NCBI RefSeq assembly: GCF_015207255.1
Contig: NZ_JADEXG010000045.1
Coordinates: forward strand, 1 to 45,345
Direction: 5' to 3'
Length of the DNA: 45,345 nucleotides
Source of the DNA: Vasconcelosia minhoensis LEGE 07310
GTDB taxonomy: Bacteria; Cyanobacteriota; Cyanobacteriia; Phormidesmidales; Phormidesmidaceae
The notes under the pieces were generated by a model that was given only the letters and a program-made list of their open reading frames with translations, had not been told where the DNA came from and did no database searches. Both the position numbers and the translations under genes were made by a program. This document shows, in pieces, positions 32,679 through 41,240 of this stretch. Each line of letters starts with the position of its first letter. The stretch's first letter is position 1.

Positions 32679-32768
32679 ACACCTGTCTATCCGTCAAAAC
32701 TGAACAATTACTTTTTATGACGCCGCTGTTCCCTATCGCAGCGTCGCTAGCAAAACGCTATCCGGCGT

Positions 32769-33728
32769 CTACCGTTCCTGCTCTGCTAGCCAGGACTCTA
32801 AGTCAGAATGCGTAGAAAAATCTAACAGGGCTTCGCCTAAAGTCTCAAGCTGGGTGATAGGGAGTTGGTTGATCTGCGATCGCGCGGCTTCTGGAACTTC
32901 GCCGAGCTTACGAGCGAGCAGACGGAAGATCAGCGATCGCTCGCGCTCAATGCCCTGCTCAATGCCCTGCTCAATGCCCCGCTCAATGCCCCGCTCAATG
33001 CCCTGCTCAATGCCCCGCTCCATCCAGCTGGTCACAATTTCCATAATCCCCTCCCGCTCAGCTGGCTCTATTCTATCAATCGCTGCCTGAAACACCTGCT
33101 CCTCCGGCTGGCTCAGCCGCAGATAGGTATCGACGAAGCCCGAAATCAGCTGCGTCCTGGCTGGGTCCAGCCGCAGGGTCGCCAGCAGCCGCAGGCACTC
33201 TAGCTTCACCCTGGGGCGCTCCTCAGGTGCGATGCGCATCTTCGCCATCAGGGCAGCGGCTATGGGGTTGCGCTGCTGCAAAAAGTCTCGCCAGCGGAGC
33301 CGGTTGAGCTGAATGGCGCGAAAGTTAAACTCGACAACTTTCAGGTCGTCAAACGCGACGCTGTACTGATGGGGCTCTGGCCGATAGGGCTGGTCAAAGG
33401 AAAAGACGACTACTGGATAAATACGCTGGCGGAACTTCTGATGCAGCCGAGCGAAGTAGAAAAACATGCGCTGGGCGAAGTCTGCCTGGGATGACGCCTG
33501 AGCCTCGACATGGATGAGGAAGCCTACGTCCTGACCGGCTAGGCGAACGGCGGCGAGCAGGTCGATGATCCGGGTTTCGCCTGTGGTTAGGTCGGCAAAG
33601 TACTCTTGGGGCTGGAAGGCAATGGAGTCGCGGTCGATGGCGTTAGCGACCTGGGGAAGAAATAGTTCTAGAAATTCGACAAAGAAGGTGGAGAGCAGTT
33701 CTTTGAAAAGGCGATCGTGGTCGGTCAT
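32769..33728 (-). CDS. Rpn/DUF4351-family PD-(D/E)XK nuclease-like protein
   Basis: About 319 residues. HDRLFKELLSTFFVEFLELF at the start and the ETRIIDLLAAVRLAGQDVGF ... IHVEAQ core are those of the Rpn/transposase_31-type PD-(D/E)XK fold (Asp, then Glu-x-Gln). Cyanobacterial genomes hold many copies. The C-terminal helical part has a GIEQ/GIER repeat and a DUF4351-like tail (RKLGEVPEAARSQINQL). Members may promote recombination or work as selfish or anti-phage genes; the role here is open. I take ATG 33728; an upstream ATG at 33779 is possible. Divergent from the regulator at 33885. Confidence 0.8.
   Translation of the reverse strand: MTDHDRLFKELLSTFFVEFLELFLPQVANAIDRDSIAFQPQEYFADLTTGETRIIDLLAAVRLAGQDVGFLIHVEAQASSQADFAQRMFFYFARLHQKFRQRIYPVVVFSFDQPYRPEPHQYSVAFDDLKVVEFNFRAIQLNRLRWRDFLQQRNPIAAALMAKMRIAPEERPRVKLECLRLLATLRLDPARTQLISGFVDTYLRLSQPEEQVFQAAIDRIEPAEREGIMEIVTSWMERGIEQGIERGIERGIEQGIEQGIERERSLIFRLLARKLGEVPEAARSQINQLPITQLETLGEALLDFSTHSDLESWLAEQER
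32946..33017 (-). repeat. Six 12-bp tandem repeats in the Rpn/DUF4351 gene
   Basis: Six units CTCAATGCCC(T/C)G follow without gaps and code GIEQ or GIER. The unit is a multiple of three, so copy-number changes keep the frame and lengthen or shorten the helical linker. A similar GIE-run linker is common in this protein family. Confidence 0.9.
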
Positions 33729-33800
33729 GGGCAAAGGCAGCTGATGGTCTGGCTCTGTATTAATCATTACATTGCCCATCCTAAAATCGTCCCATTATTC

Positions 33801-33833
33801 AGAAATAGGGCAGAAATAGGGCAGAAATAGGGC
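33801..33833. promoter_or_regulatory. Three perfect 11-bp tandem repeats before an OmpR-type regulator
   Basis: AGAAATAGGGC occurs three times head to tail. The 11-bp period is the usual spacing of OmpR/PhoB-family binding sites. The site lies 51 bp before ATG 33885 of such a regulator and 72 bp before the divergent nuclease start, so it could serve both genes. Confidence 0.5.
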
Positions 33834-33884
33834 GACTTCGGATTGGCTGGTATTGCGAAGCATCAACACAGGGGGCACAGTCGG

Positions 33885-34559
33885 ATGCGGATTCTTTTAG
33901 TTGAAGACGATCATCATTTAGCGGCATCGCTGTCGGAAGCCCTGGAGGCTGAGCGCTATACCGTCGATATTGCCTACAATGGCGAGATCGCCTGGCAGCA
34001 GATGCGGATACTGCCCTACGACCTGGCGCTGATGGATGTGACCCTGCCCCAGCTCGATGGATTGAGACTCTGCCAGCGAATGAGGTCTCACGGGGTCTGT
34101 TCTCCCGTCCTGATGCTGACCGCCCGCGATACCAGTGGAGATAAGGTCGCTGGGTTAGATTCCGGGGCAGACGCTTACATGGTGAAACCTTTTGACCTGG
34201 CTGAGCTGATTGCTCAAATCCGAGCTCTCCTGCGGCGGGGGGCGACGGCACCACCGCAGGCTTTGGCCTGGGGGGCGCTGCGACTCAATCCAACCACCTA
34301 TGACGTAGGCTACCAGGACGCACCTGTCAGACTGACCCCTAAGGAATTTGCTATTCTAGAGCTGCTGCTGCGCAACGGGCGATGTGTCATCAGCCGACAT
34401 TTCATTTTGGATTCGATCTGGAAATTAGACGATCCGCCGGGGGAGGAAACGGTCAAGGCTCATCTCAAGTCAATTCGTCAGAAACTGCGGAAAGCGGGCG
34501 CTCCTCGTCAATTTATCGAAACGGTGCACGGGTTGGGCTATCGGCTGATGAATCTCTAG
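33885..34559 (+). CDS. OmpR/PhoB-family response regulator
   Basis: 224 residues from ATG 33885 (a TTG 42 bases upstream gives a non-conserved leader). Receiver: LLVEDDHHLAASLSEALEAE, phospho-Asp in YDLALMDVTLPQLDG, Lys in YMVKPF. Winged-helix domain: VRLTPKEFAILELLLRN and ETVHGLGYRLMNL. The gene converges with the CHASE kinase gene (29 bp between stops), probably its partner despite the opposite strand. Three 11-bp repeats upstream may be its own site. Confidence 0.92.
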   Translation: MRILLVEDDHHLAASLSEALEAERYTVDIAYNGEIAWQQMRILPYDLALMDVTLPQLDGLRLCQRMRSHGVCSPVLMLTARDTSGDKVAGLDSGADAYMVKPFDLAELIAQIRALLRRGATAPPQALAWGALRLNPTTYDVGYQDAPVRLTPKEFAILELLLRNGRCVISRHFILDSIWKLDDPPGEETVKAHLKSIRQKLRKAGAPRQFIETVHGLGYRLMNL

Positions 34560-34588
34560 GGCCGCAACAGTTTTTTGATTCGGTCTTC

Positions 34589-36334
34589 TCATTCAATGCG
34601 GGGCAGGACAGCGGTGAGGCAGGTTCCCCTACATGAACTACTTTGAACCGTTAGATAACCGCCGTGCAAATCGGCACAGGTCCTGGCCACAGCCAGTCCG
34701 AGCCCGGCACCTGGAACAGCGCCAACGTTCTTTCCCCGATAGAAGGCTTCAAAAATTTGTTCTAGCGCCTCAGACGGAATGCCGATTCCCCGATCGGCTA
34801 CCTGAAAGTGTAAGCTTTGTGCTTCTGCTGTCACAATCAGGCGAATTTGGCTATCTTCAGGCGAATACTTAGCCGCATTAGAAAGCAGATTGATCAAAAT
34901 TGAGTGCAGCAGCTTTTTATCCAGATAGGCCTTTCCTGAAACAGCTTTACCTTCTAAAGAGAGATTTTGCCCTGGCTTCAGCTGAATTTGTTCAAACAGC
35001 TGCTGACAAAATGGGGTGAGTTCTACAATTTCGGGGTTGAACTCCAGCTTGCCCGCTTCCGCCCGGGTGAGAGTAAGAATGTCGTTGACGAGCTGCCCCA
35101 TGCGCCTGGCGGCGATCTGGATTCGCGCGATCGCGCCTTCCTGCTGCTGAAGCGATAAACTCTCCCGGTTAGCTCCCAGGGACTGAGCAGACACCGAAAT
35201 CACACTCAGCGGCGTCCGCAGCTCATGGGAAGCCATGGAGAACAGCTGTAATTTCAGATCGCTGAGTTCGCGGGTGCGCCTCAGCTCAGCCTGCCAGCGG
35301 GCTAGATATATTAGCAAAACAGCCGTGATTAACAGGCCAATCAGCAGGGTGGCCAGAGTGCGCCAGAGCAGATAGGGGCGGTCGGAGGGTAAAAACAAAA
35401 TCTGCCATTCTCGCTGTCCCAGACTAATGGTCTGTACACAGTTCAGGCCGCTGGGGCAAAGTGAGCTGACAGCCAGACGGGTCCGTGGGGGCTCACGGGT
35501 GACCAATCGCCTGGTCTGGGCATTGTAGAATCCCAACAGCTGTTCTTCAAGCTGAGCCGATTGGTCGAAAATATAAAAGTCAATGTCGCCGTTGAGGTCT
35601 CTAAGCGACTCTTCTACGACATCAGCCACTCTGAAAACGCCCAAGATGTAGCCCTGAAGCTGCTGACGCCGATTTGAACGAGATTGGGCAGGCTGATTGT
35701 AAATGGGGACGAAAACGAGGAAGCTGTATTGATCCTCGGCCTGATCCTGCACCAGCTGAATTCGACCGGTTGCGGCTGGCATCCCCGTATCTCGGGCTCG
35801 TTCTAGCGCTACTCTGCGAGTGGGATTGGAGGCCAGATCGAAGCCCAGGGCGGCCTCGTTGCTCTGCCAGGGTTCTAGAAAGGTGACGGGGACATAGCTG
35901 GAGCGAACGGCCGCCGGGGTGAGGTGGCCTGCGCGATCGCGTTCGGTAATACTTGCCTGTTCCCCGTTAGTCATCTCCTCCAGCCACAGCTCGTACTCAG
36001 CCCGTTCCGGCTGGTCAATCAGCGGTGCCCACTCTAGAGCTTGAATTCCAGGATAGGAACCGAGCGATCGTTGCACAAACCGGCTAAAGGTCGCCTCATC
36101 AATGGGCGCCTTAGACGCCCGGTAGAGGTCGCTAATAGACAGCAGCAGCTCGTTATAGCGATTAGTAGTGCGCTGGAGAGCGGTCGTTAAGCTATTCGTA
36201 TGTTGTTGAAACTCGCTCTGCCGCAATAGGCGTTCCCATCGCCCGACTGCAGCAGTTGCAGCTAGGGTCACGCCTAGGCCCAAGATCAGAATTAGGCTGG
36301 TAGGTAAGGATCGAGAATTAAATAACTTGACCAT
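34589..36334 (-). CDS. CHASE-domain membrane histidine kinase, start codon from a repeat element
   Basis: 581 residues from ATG 36334. A membrane helix near residues 12-32 (LILILGLGVTLAATAAV), a periplasmic CHASE-type domain (about 55-270; LEWAPLIDQPERAEYE, GFDLASNPTRRVALERARD, FVPIY), a second helix (about 325-345), then HisKA (SMASHELRTPLSVIS) and HATPase (NAAKYSPED, DRGIGIPSE, GAGLGLAVARTC). The first codons MVKLFNSRSL lie inside repeat copy B. No other Met occurs until residue ~120; an earlier TTG or GTG would cut into the first helix. So the element-derived ATG appears to be the working start. Confidence 0.88.
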   Translation of the reverse strand: MVKLFNSRSLPTSLILILGLGVTLAATAAVGRWERLLRQSEFQQHTNSLTTALQRTTNRYNELLLSISDLYRASKAPIDEATFSRFVQRSLGSYPGIQALEWAPLIDQPERAEYELWLEEMTNGEQASITERDRAGHLTPAAVRSSYVPVTFLEPWQSNEAALGFDLASNPTRRVALERARDTGMPAATGRIQLVQDQAEDQYSFLVFVPIYNQPAQSRSNRRQQLQGYILGVFRVADVVEESLRDLNGDIDFYIFDQSAQLEEQLLGFYNAQTRRLVTREPPRTRLAVSSLCPSGLNCVQTISLGQREWQILFLPSDRPYLLWRTLATLLIGLLITAVLLIYLARWQAELRRTRELSDLKLQLFSMASHELRTPLSVISVSAQSLGANRESLSLQQQEGAIARIQIAARRMGQLVNDILTLTRAEAGKLEFNPEIVELTPFCQQLFEQIQLKPGQNLSLEGKAVSGKAYLDKKLLHSILINLLSNAAKYSPEDSQIRLIVTAEAQSLHFQVADRGIGIPSEALEQIFEAFYRGKNVGAVPGAGLGLAVARTCADLHGGYLTVQSSSCRGTCLTAVLPRIE

Positions 36335-36473
36335 TTGTGCATGTCTCGCGGCCCTCACCCCGGCCCTCTCCCCGGGGGAGAGGGAGCTAGATCCGGCCCC
36401 CTTCTCCCCCGGGAGAAGGGTTGGGGGATGAGGGCTCGGGAGTTGTGCATCTTATTAAATCCTTGATCCTAAG
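36305..36473 (-). mobile_element. MITE-like element, copy B (169 bp), inverted relative to copy A
   Basis: Read on the minus strand it matches copy A (19880-20047) except for one substitution and one G insertion. The substitution (ATGGTCAAG here, ATGGTTAAG in A) leaves the encoded MVK unchanged. The same terminal GGATC/GATCC with TTA flanks and the two internal GC-rich hairpins are present. It overlaps the 5' end of the CHASE kinase gene. Confidence 0.85.
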
Positions 36474-36949
36474 TAGCGTGAAAGAGAAGACATGATAGAC
36501 AATGCGTCAGGTAGAGCGCTGACAGCGCTACGGGGCACTTCACCATAGGAAGGCTTTTGGCCAGCGAATTTTGTAGCGCTTGCAACAGTTTTATGAAAAC
36601 AAAATAGATGCTAAGTATTCAGGAAATACGAAGAGAGCAGGCTATGCGATCCACAACTTCCGATTAGCTTAAATCTCGGTTAGGGGACGAAGCTACGAAA
36701 TGTAACGGCATTGGGCGTGCTTAATAAAGAAAGGGTAAACAAGGCAAGCTGATTTGCCTACGTACTGCATACTGGTGCGAGCTTGAACGTGAAAGTCATG
36801 CTGATGACCTGAAATTTCATCAACCATTCAATCCAAAATGGCTGTAGCTGCGTATGCCTGACAGGTAAGCTCTTGTCGAATGCTCGTATCGCGAGCTGAG
36901 CCCTACCTCTGATTTTTGCTTAATCTATATCTAAAGTAAATCGCTTGCA
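36474..36949. other. Non-coding leader of the type III-D operon
   Basis: 476 bp between the repeat element and cas10. All frames are broken by stops and there is no CRISPR repeat or spacer pattern. A small AGCGCT...AGCGCT hairpin is at 36514-36528. It should hold the operon promoter; a weak A/T-rich stretch (CTTAATCTATATCT) lies just before the cas10 ATG but I would not call it a promoter with confidence. Confidence 0.5.
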
Positions 36950-39232
36950 ATGCACAATCGAGTAGAGAGTCAATCCATACAAATTGCGATCGCGTGGTGT
37001 CTGGCCTGGGGTGACCAGGCCCAACCTCAGGTTGAGATTGCGGTGCTGTACCAGATGCGGCAGGCAATGCTGGGTGAGGGGACGATGCCAGAGGAAATGC
37101 GATCGCGCCTTGAGCAGGTGCGTCAGCTGGACGCGCTGGACTATCCCCAAACGCTAGACCAGCTTCAGGCATTGGCCGACCAGTATCCTGAGCTATGGAA
37201 GTCGCGCCTTGGATTGGTCTACGGCGGTGCCACCAAGATCAAGCAGTATGTATTCGAAGCCTCGAAGCTACAGGACATTCGCGGCGCCTCGGCCCTGTTA
37301 GATCGGATTAATCTGATCGACCTGCCCGCCTTTTTTAATCAGCCTCCTGAGTCCCAAGAGTTTGAGCCGCAGTTCAGCAAAACTCGGCAATGGCTTGACC
37401 GGAATAGTCCTGCTCGGGATGACTTCCAGAGTCTGACTGACGTGCTCATTCCCGAGCTAATTATCTATTCCACTGGGGGCAATATCCTGGCTTTTTGCCC
37501 GGCGGCCTACGTTCATGAGCTGTCAAACCTGATTGAAAAGCGCTACACCGAAGAAACGCTTACCGCCAACTCCTGCGCGGTGGGTGAGACCTTTCGGTTT
37601 CTAGAGCTGCGGTTTGGTTTGCTCAGAGATCCGATCGAGGAAACGTTCTGGCTGGGGGGCTATCAGAAGCAGGCGAGCAAAGACCTGGTCAAAGCCTATT
37701 ACGGCGAACCCGAACCCAACCCGGCCGCCCAGTTTGAGCGCCGCAAAAGCTTTAACGAACTGGTGGGCAAACTGGCCACCCGCTTTAATCAGCGCCGCAG
37801 CGGCCACGACCAGCCCGCCGAAGATCGCCCTAGTCGTCGCTATCCGCCCCTGTTCGAGACGCATCCCTACGTCAGACGCGATGGCACAGATAGGCGCTCA
37901 GCCGTTTATCAGGCGAAGAACCTGCCCGGCTCCCCCTGGTTTTCGGAAACGACCGCTAGAAAGCGCCTGGTGGGGCAAAAAGCAAAGCGAGAAGATCAGA
38001 GCGATGCCTGGTATCGCCAGATGGGGTTTGATTGGGAGGCAGGCAATGTCGAAAGCTGGGTGCAGCGGTATGAGAAATTTCTAGCTGACAATCCTGAGCT
38101 CAAAAAGGAATACAACTCAACCGGCGAGACGCTTCAGGAGGCGCGATCGCTGCGGGAAATTGGCAATGCCAGCCAGGGCTTTGTCGCCTATATCTATGCC
38201 GATGGCAACAACATGGGCGGCTACATTCAAAATATTACGACCGCAGATAGCTACCAGCGCTTCAGCCAGGTCGTTTCTGAGGCCACTGAGCAGTCGGTGT
38301 ATCAGGCACTGGCTCGCCACCTCGACCCTCACGAGCTACAAGGTATTAACGATGCAGAGACTCAGAATCGGGATGGCAAGCATGTTCATCCTTTCGAGAT
38401 TCTGACAATTGGCGGCGACGACGTGATGCTGGTGGTGCCTGCAAACAAGGCTCTCGCGATCTCGCAGACCATCAGCGAAGAATTTGAGCAAATTTTACTG
38501 GCGCTGGATCCCTCACTGACCGTTCAGCCAGAGCCTCAGCCTGATCAGCAGACGATCCATCGATATTCTCCCAGCCAGGCTAGGGCATCGACGTGCGAGC
38601 TGAGCATGTCGGCTGGGGTGCTGATCACCGCCGAAAATACGCCCATCTACTATGCCGAAAACCTGACTAATCAGCTGCTCAAATCGGCGAAGAAAAAGGC
38701 TAAGCAGCTGAAGCAGAAGCATCGCTATTCTGGCGGCACCATCGACTTTCTCGTGATGAAGTCGGTTACCATGCTGACCTCTAAGGTGAGTGAATTTAGA
38801 GAATCAGCGTTGGTTTTTGGCAATAGCCCCAAACTCAAGCTATACGGAGCTCCCTATACGCTACACGAGGTTGGCGGCCTGATCGAGACGGCAAAGGCGC
38901 TAAAGGCAGCTGACTTTCCGCGATCGCAGCTTTACCAAATCCGCAGCCTGCTAGAGCGGGGCAAGCATACCGCGATGCTCAACTACCGCTATTTCTGGTC
39001 GCGTTTGGACAATAAAGCAGCTCAGCAACAGCTCAAACGAGCCTTTGAACAAGCCTGGTGCGAAGCCAGAACTAATAACGGCAACCTGGTTCCCTGGATG
39101 TGTGTGCCATCCCAGAAAGGTAAGTCAACTTACGAAACCATCTGGCGCGAGCTGATTGACCTCTATCCCTTCATTGACGAGCCCAAGCGGCAATCTGAGA
39201 CGCCCGCAGCAGCTGAAGCGGAGGTCAGGTAA
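36950..39232 (+). CDS. cas10: Cas10 of a type III-D-like CRISPR system, HD-less
   Basis: The large subunit and signalling enzyme of a type III effector complex; on target RNA it makes cyclic oligoadenylates from ATP. YGGATKIKQYVFEASKLQDI and RGASALLDRINL (about residues 91-122) are typical of Cas10. A first palm with STGGNILAF (174-182) precedes a second palm with YADGNNMGG (416-424) and GGDD at 488-491 (LTIGGDDVMLVV), so the cyclase looks intact. There is no N-terminal HD nuclease domain. The usual zinc ribbon Cys pairs are replaced by RRDGTDRRSAVY and SETTARKR (about 309-339). An in-frame stop lies about 18 bases before the ATG. The stop and the next ATG overlap (TAATG). Confidence 0.93.
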   Translation: MHNRVESQSIQIAIAWCLAWGDQAQPQVEIAVLYQMRQAMLGEGTMPEEMRSRLEQVRQLDALDYPQTLDQLQALADQYPELWKSRLGLVYGGATKIKQYVFEASKLQDIRGASALLDRINLIDLPAFFNQPPESQEFEPQFSKTRQWLDRNSPARDDFQSLTDVLIPELIIYSTGGNILAFCPAAYVHELSNLIEKRYTEETLTANSCAVGETFRFLELRFGLLRDPIEETFWLGGYQKQASKDLVKAYYGEPEPNPAAQFERRKSFNELVGKLATRFNQRRSGHDQPAEDRPSRRYPPLFETHPYVRRDGTDRRSAVYQAKNLPGSPWFSETTARKRLVGQKAKREDQSDAWYRQMGFDWEAGNVESWVQRYEKFLADNPELKKEYNSTGETLQEARSLREIGNASQGFVAYIYADGNNMGGYIQNITTADSYQRFSQVVSEATEQSVYQALARHLDPHELQGINDAETQNRDGKHVHPFEILTIGGDDVMLVVPANKALAISQTISEEFEQILLALDPSLTVQPEPQPDQQTIHRYSPSQARASTCELSMSAGVLITAENTPIYYAENLTNQLLKSAKKKAKQLKQKHRYSGGTIDFLVMKSVTMLTSKVSEFRESALVFGNSPKLKLYGAPYTLHEVGGLIETAKALKAADFPRSQLYQIRSLLERGKHTAMLNYRYFWSRLDNKAAQQQLKRAFEQAWCEARTNNGNLVPWMCVPSQKGKSTYETIWRELIDLYPFIDEPKRQSETPAAAEAEVR

Positions 39233-39954
39233 TGGTGCAGCTGCGCGATCTGCTTCAAACCACAGGCGACTCTATCGCACTCACCGCTCGGGTTGACAGT
39301 GCGCTGTGCGTAGGCGCAGGCGGCTCGTCGGGCTCGCTAGCGGATAAGCCGATTATCCGAACGGCTAGCGGCCAGCTGCTGATTCCCGGCTCTCAGCTAA
39401 AGGGCCGCTTACGCCACGAATGCGAAAAGCTGGCGCGGGGACTGAGCTGGCCCATCTGCGGCGCTCCAGCACCTGAGACCATGTGCCCCCAAATCGGGCT
39501 CAGCAATTCTGACTTTCAGCGTCGGGGCTACAATATCGGCAGGCAGTTTGCCGACGGTCGCCAGCAGTACCACTGTCTGACCTGCCAGATGTTTGGCAAT
39601 CCGGCTCTGCCGTCTCGGGTGATGGTAGACGATCTGATTTGCGACATTGAGCCAGATACCCTACCCGAGGTGCTGCGCCCCGGCGTTACGATTAACCGCC
39701 GCCGCCAGACAGCCGAAGACCAAAAGCTCTATTTTTTAGAAACGTCTCCGGTCAACGTAGCGCTTCCCTTCACAGGGCAGATTCACTTCGAAGCAGACTG
39801 CCCCGACCATGCCAAAGTTTTAATCCTAGCGGCCTTACAACACATCCATGCCCTGGGCGGAAGCAAGTCAGCCGGGCTGGGCTGGCTGAGGTGGGAATAC
39901 GATCTATTAATAGATGCCCGGTCTTGGGATTTGCTGAAGGCAGAAGATAGCTGA
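39232..39954 (+). CDS. Cas7-type RAMP (Csm3-like)
   Basis: 240 residues; a backbone subunit that binds crRNA and cleaves target RNA. The motif ADKPIIRT has Asp38 where Csm3 has its catalytic Asp, followed by IPGSQLKGRLRHECE. CxxC in CLTCQMFGNP and Cys75/Cys84 fit the zinc site. The Gly-rich loop ALGGSKSAGLGWLR is near the C terminus. It overlaps cas10 by one base and Csx10 by TGATG, so all three are translationally coupled. Confidence 0.9.
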   Translation: MVQLRDLLQTTGDSIALTARVDSALCVGAGGSSGSLADKPIIRTASGQLLIPGSQLKGRLRHECEKLARGLSWPICGAPAPETMCPQIGLSNSDFQRRGYNIGRQFADGRQQYHCLTCQMFGNPALPSRVMVDDLICDIEPDTLPEVLRPGVTINRRRQTAEDQKLYFLETSPVNVALPFTGQIHFEADCPDHAKVLILAALQHIHALGGSKSAGLGWLRWEYDLLIDARSWDLLKAEDS

Positions 39955-41240
39955 TGAAAGAGATCCTATTGACGATAACAGCGCTTTCTCCCCTGGCGAT
40001 TGGCCGACAAAAACCGGGCGGATCAGTCAGCGAAGCGCAGTCCTACATTCCGGGATCGGTAATTCGGGGCGCGATCGCGGCCCAAATGCTGCGCCAGTCT
40101 AATAGCGGCGACCAGCCCGGCGGCGACTTTGAAACGCTTTTCCTGAGCGAGGATGCTGCTATCTTTAGCAATGCCTATCCTACAGTCAGAGGCCGACAGC
40201 CGTTAGTGCTGCCCGCCACCGCCGTCAGCTCAAAGACCAATCCGGGCTTTCAAACTGAGACAAACTCCAACGGCGGCGTGTTCGATACGCTGATGGATCG
40301 CTTCTGCGCCGAGGGCTATGGGCATCTATACGACCCAAACTGCCCAAGCGATCAGGGCCGAGTGGAGCCCTATGGTGGCTTCTATAGCGTTGAGGATAAG
40401 AAGTATAGGTCTCATTCTGCTGCGACCCGACTACTCACCCGAGTGGGTATCAACCGCAGGCGAGCAACCGCCCAGGAGCAGATGCTTTACAGCATTGAGG
40501 CCCTGAGTGAAACCGTGCGGGTCAAACATAAAAAGGCTGAAGGCGAAGATAACGATGAAGAGACCTACGAGTGGTCGCCATCGAACTTTGGCGGCACCAT
40601 TCGCCTTGCGGATGCAGAACTGGCAGAGCAGCTGAAAAAATATATTGAATCCAGGAATCCGGAATCCGGTATTACCCAACCGAGCAGACTTCGACTAGGG
40701 GGTTCCATATCACGGGGGCTGGGAAAAGTCTCGATTGAAGCCACTATTCAGGATTACCAATCTAATGCTGCGTCGAGAATAGCAGCCTTTGATCAAACGC
40801 TGCGCGATCGCTGGGAGACCTGGAAAATTTTTGGCACTCCTGATGTTCCTTTAGCGAAAAACCGCACCTTTTTTACCATTGGTTTAACCTCAGACGCTAT
40901 CCTCAGCGAGCAGTGGCGACGCACAACCGTGATTTCGCCAGAGATGCTTTGTCAGATGGCCGGGGTCAGCGATTCTGGCTTAGAGCTTCATGCTTCCTAC
41001 AGCAGCTACGACCATCGCTCTGGCTGGAATGCGGCTTGGGGGCTGATGAAAGATGTAGAGCTGGTGACTAAGATGGGTAGCGTATTTCTGTTCAGTATTC
41101 CGAAGGAGCAAGAAAATGTCTGGATCAGTAAGCTGGCTAAGGTGGAGCGGCAGGGCATTGGCGATCGCACCAGCGAAGGCTTCGGGCAAGTCAGGATTTG
41201 CGACGAGTTTCATCAGATCAGGCGGGAGGCGGCAAAATGA
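39954..41240 (+). CDS. csx10: Csx10-family RAMP (Cas5-like, type III-D)
   Basis: 428 residues. The opening MKEILLTITALSPLAIG and the YIPGSVIRGAIAAQML segment are typical of the Csx10 family, the Cas5-like subunit found in type III-D loci. VSSKTNPGFQTE followed by HLYDPNCPSD and a GGFYSV segment are in the middle; LRLGGSISRGLGKVSIEA is a RAMP Gly-rich loop. It probably holds the crRNA 5' tag. The last codons overlap the next gene (ATGA). Confidence 0.85.
   Translation: MKEILLTITALSPLAIGRQKPGGSVSEAQSYIPGSVIRGAIAAQMLRQSNSGDQPGGDFETLFLSEDAAIFSNAYPTVRGRQPLVLPATAVSSKTNPGFQTETNSNGGVFDTLMDRFCAEGYGHLYDPNCPSDQGRVEPYGGFYSVEDKKYRSHSAATRLLTRVGINRRRATAQEQMLYSIEALSETVRVKHKKAEGEDNDEETYEWSPSNFGGTIRLADAELAEQLKKYIESRNPESGITQPSRLRLGGSISRGLGKVSIEATIQDYQSNAASRIAAFDQTLRDRWETWKIFGTPDVPLAKNRTFFTIGLTSDAILSEQWRRTTVISPEMLCQMAGVSDSGLELHASYSSYDHRSGWNAAWGLMKDVELVTKMGSVFLFSIPKEQENVWISKLAKVERQGIGDRTSEGFGQVRICDEFHQIRREAAK

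Noticed and set aside
36474-36949. Possible CRISPR array or leader before cas10
   Set aside because: No direct repeat of 28-37 bp at regular spacing is present; only a short AGCGCT hairpin.
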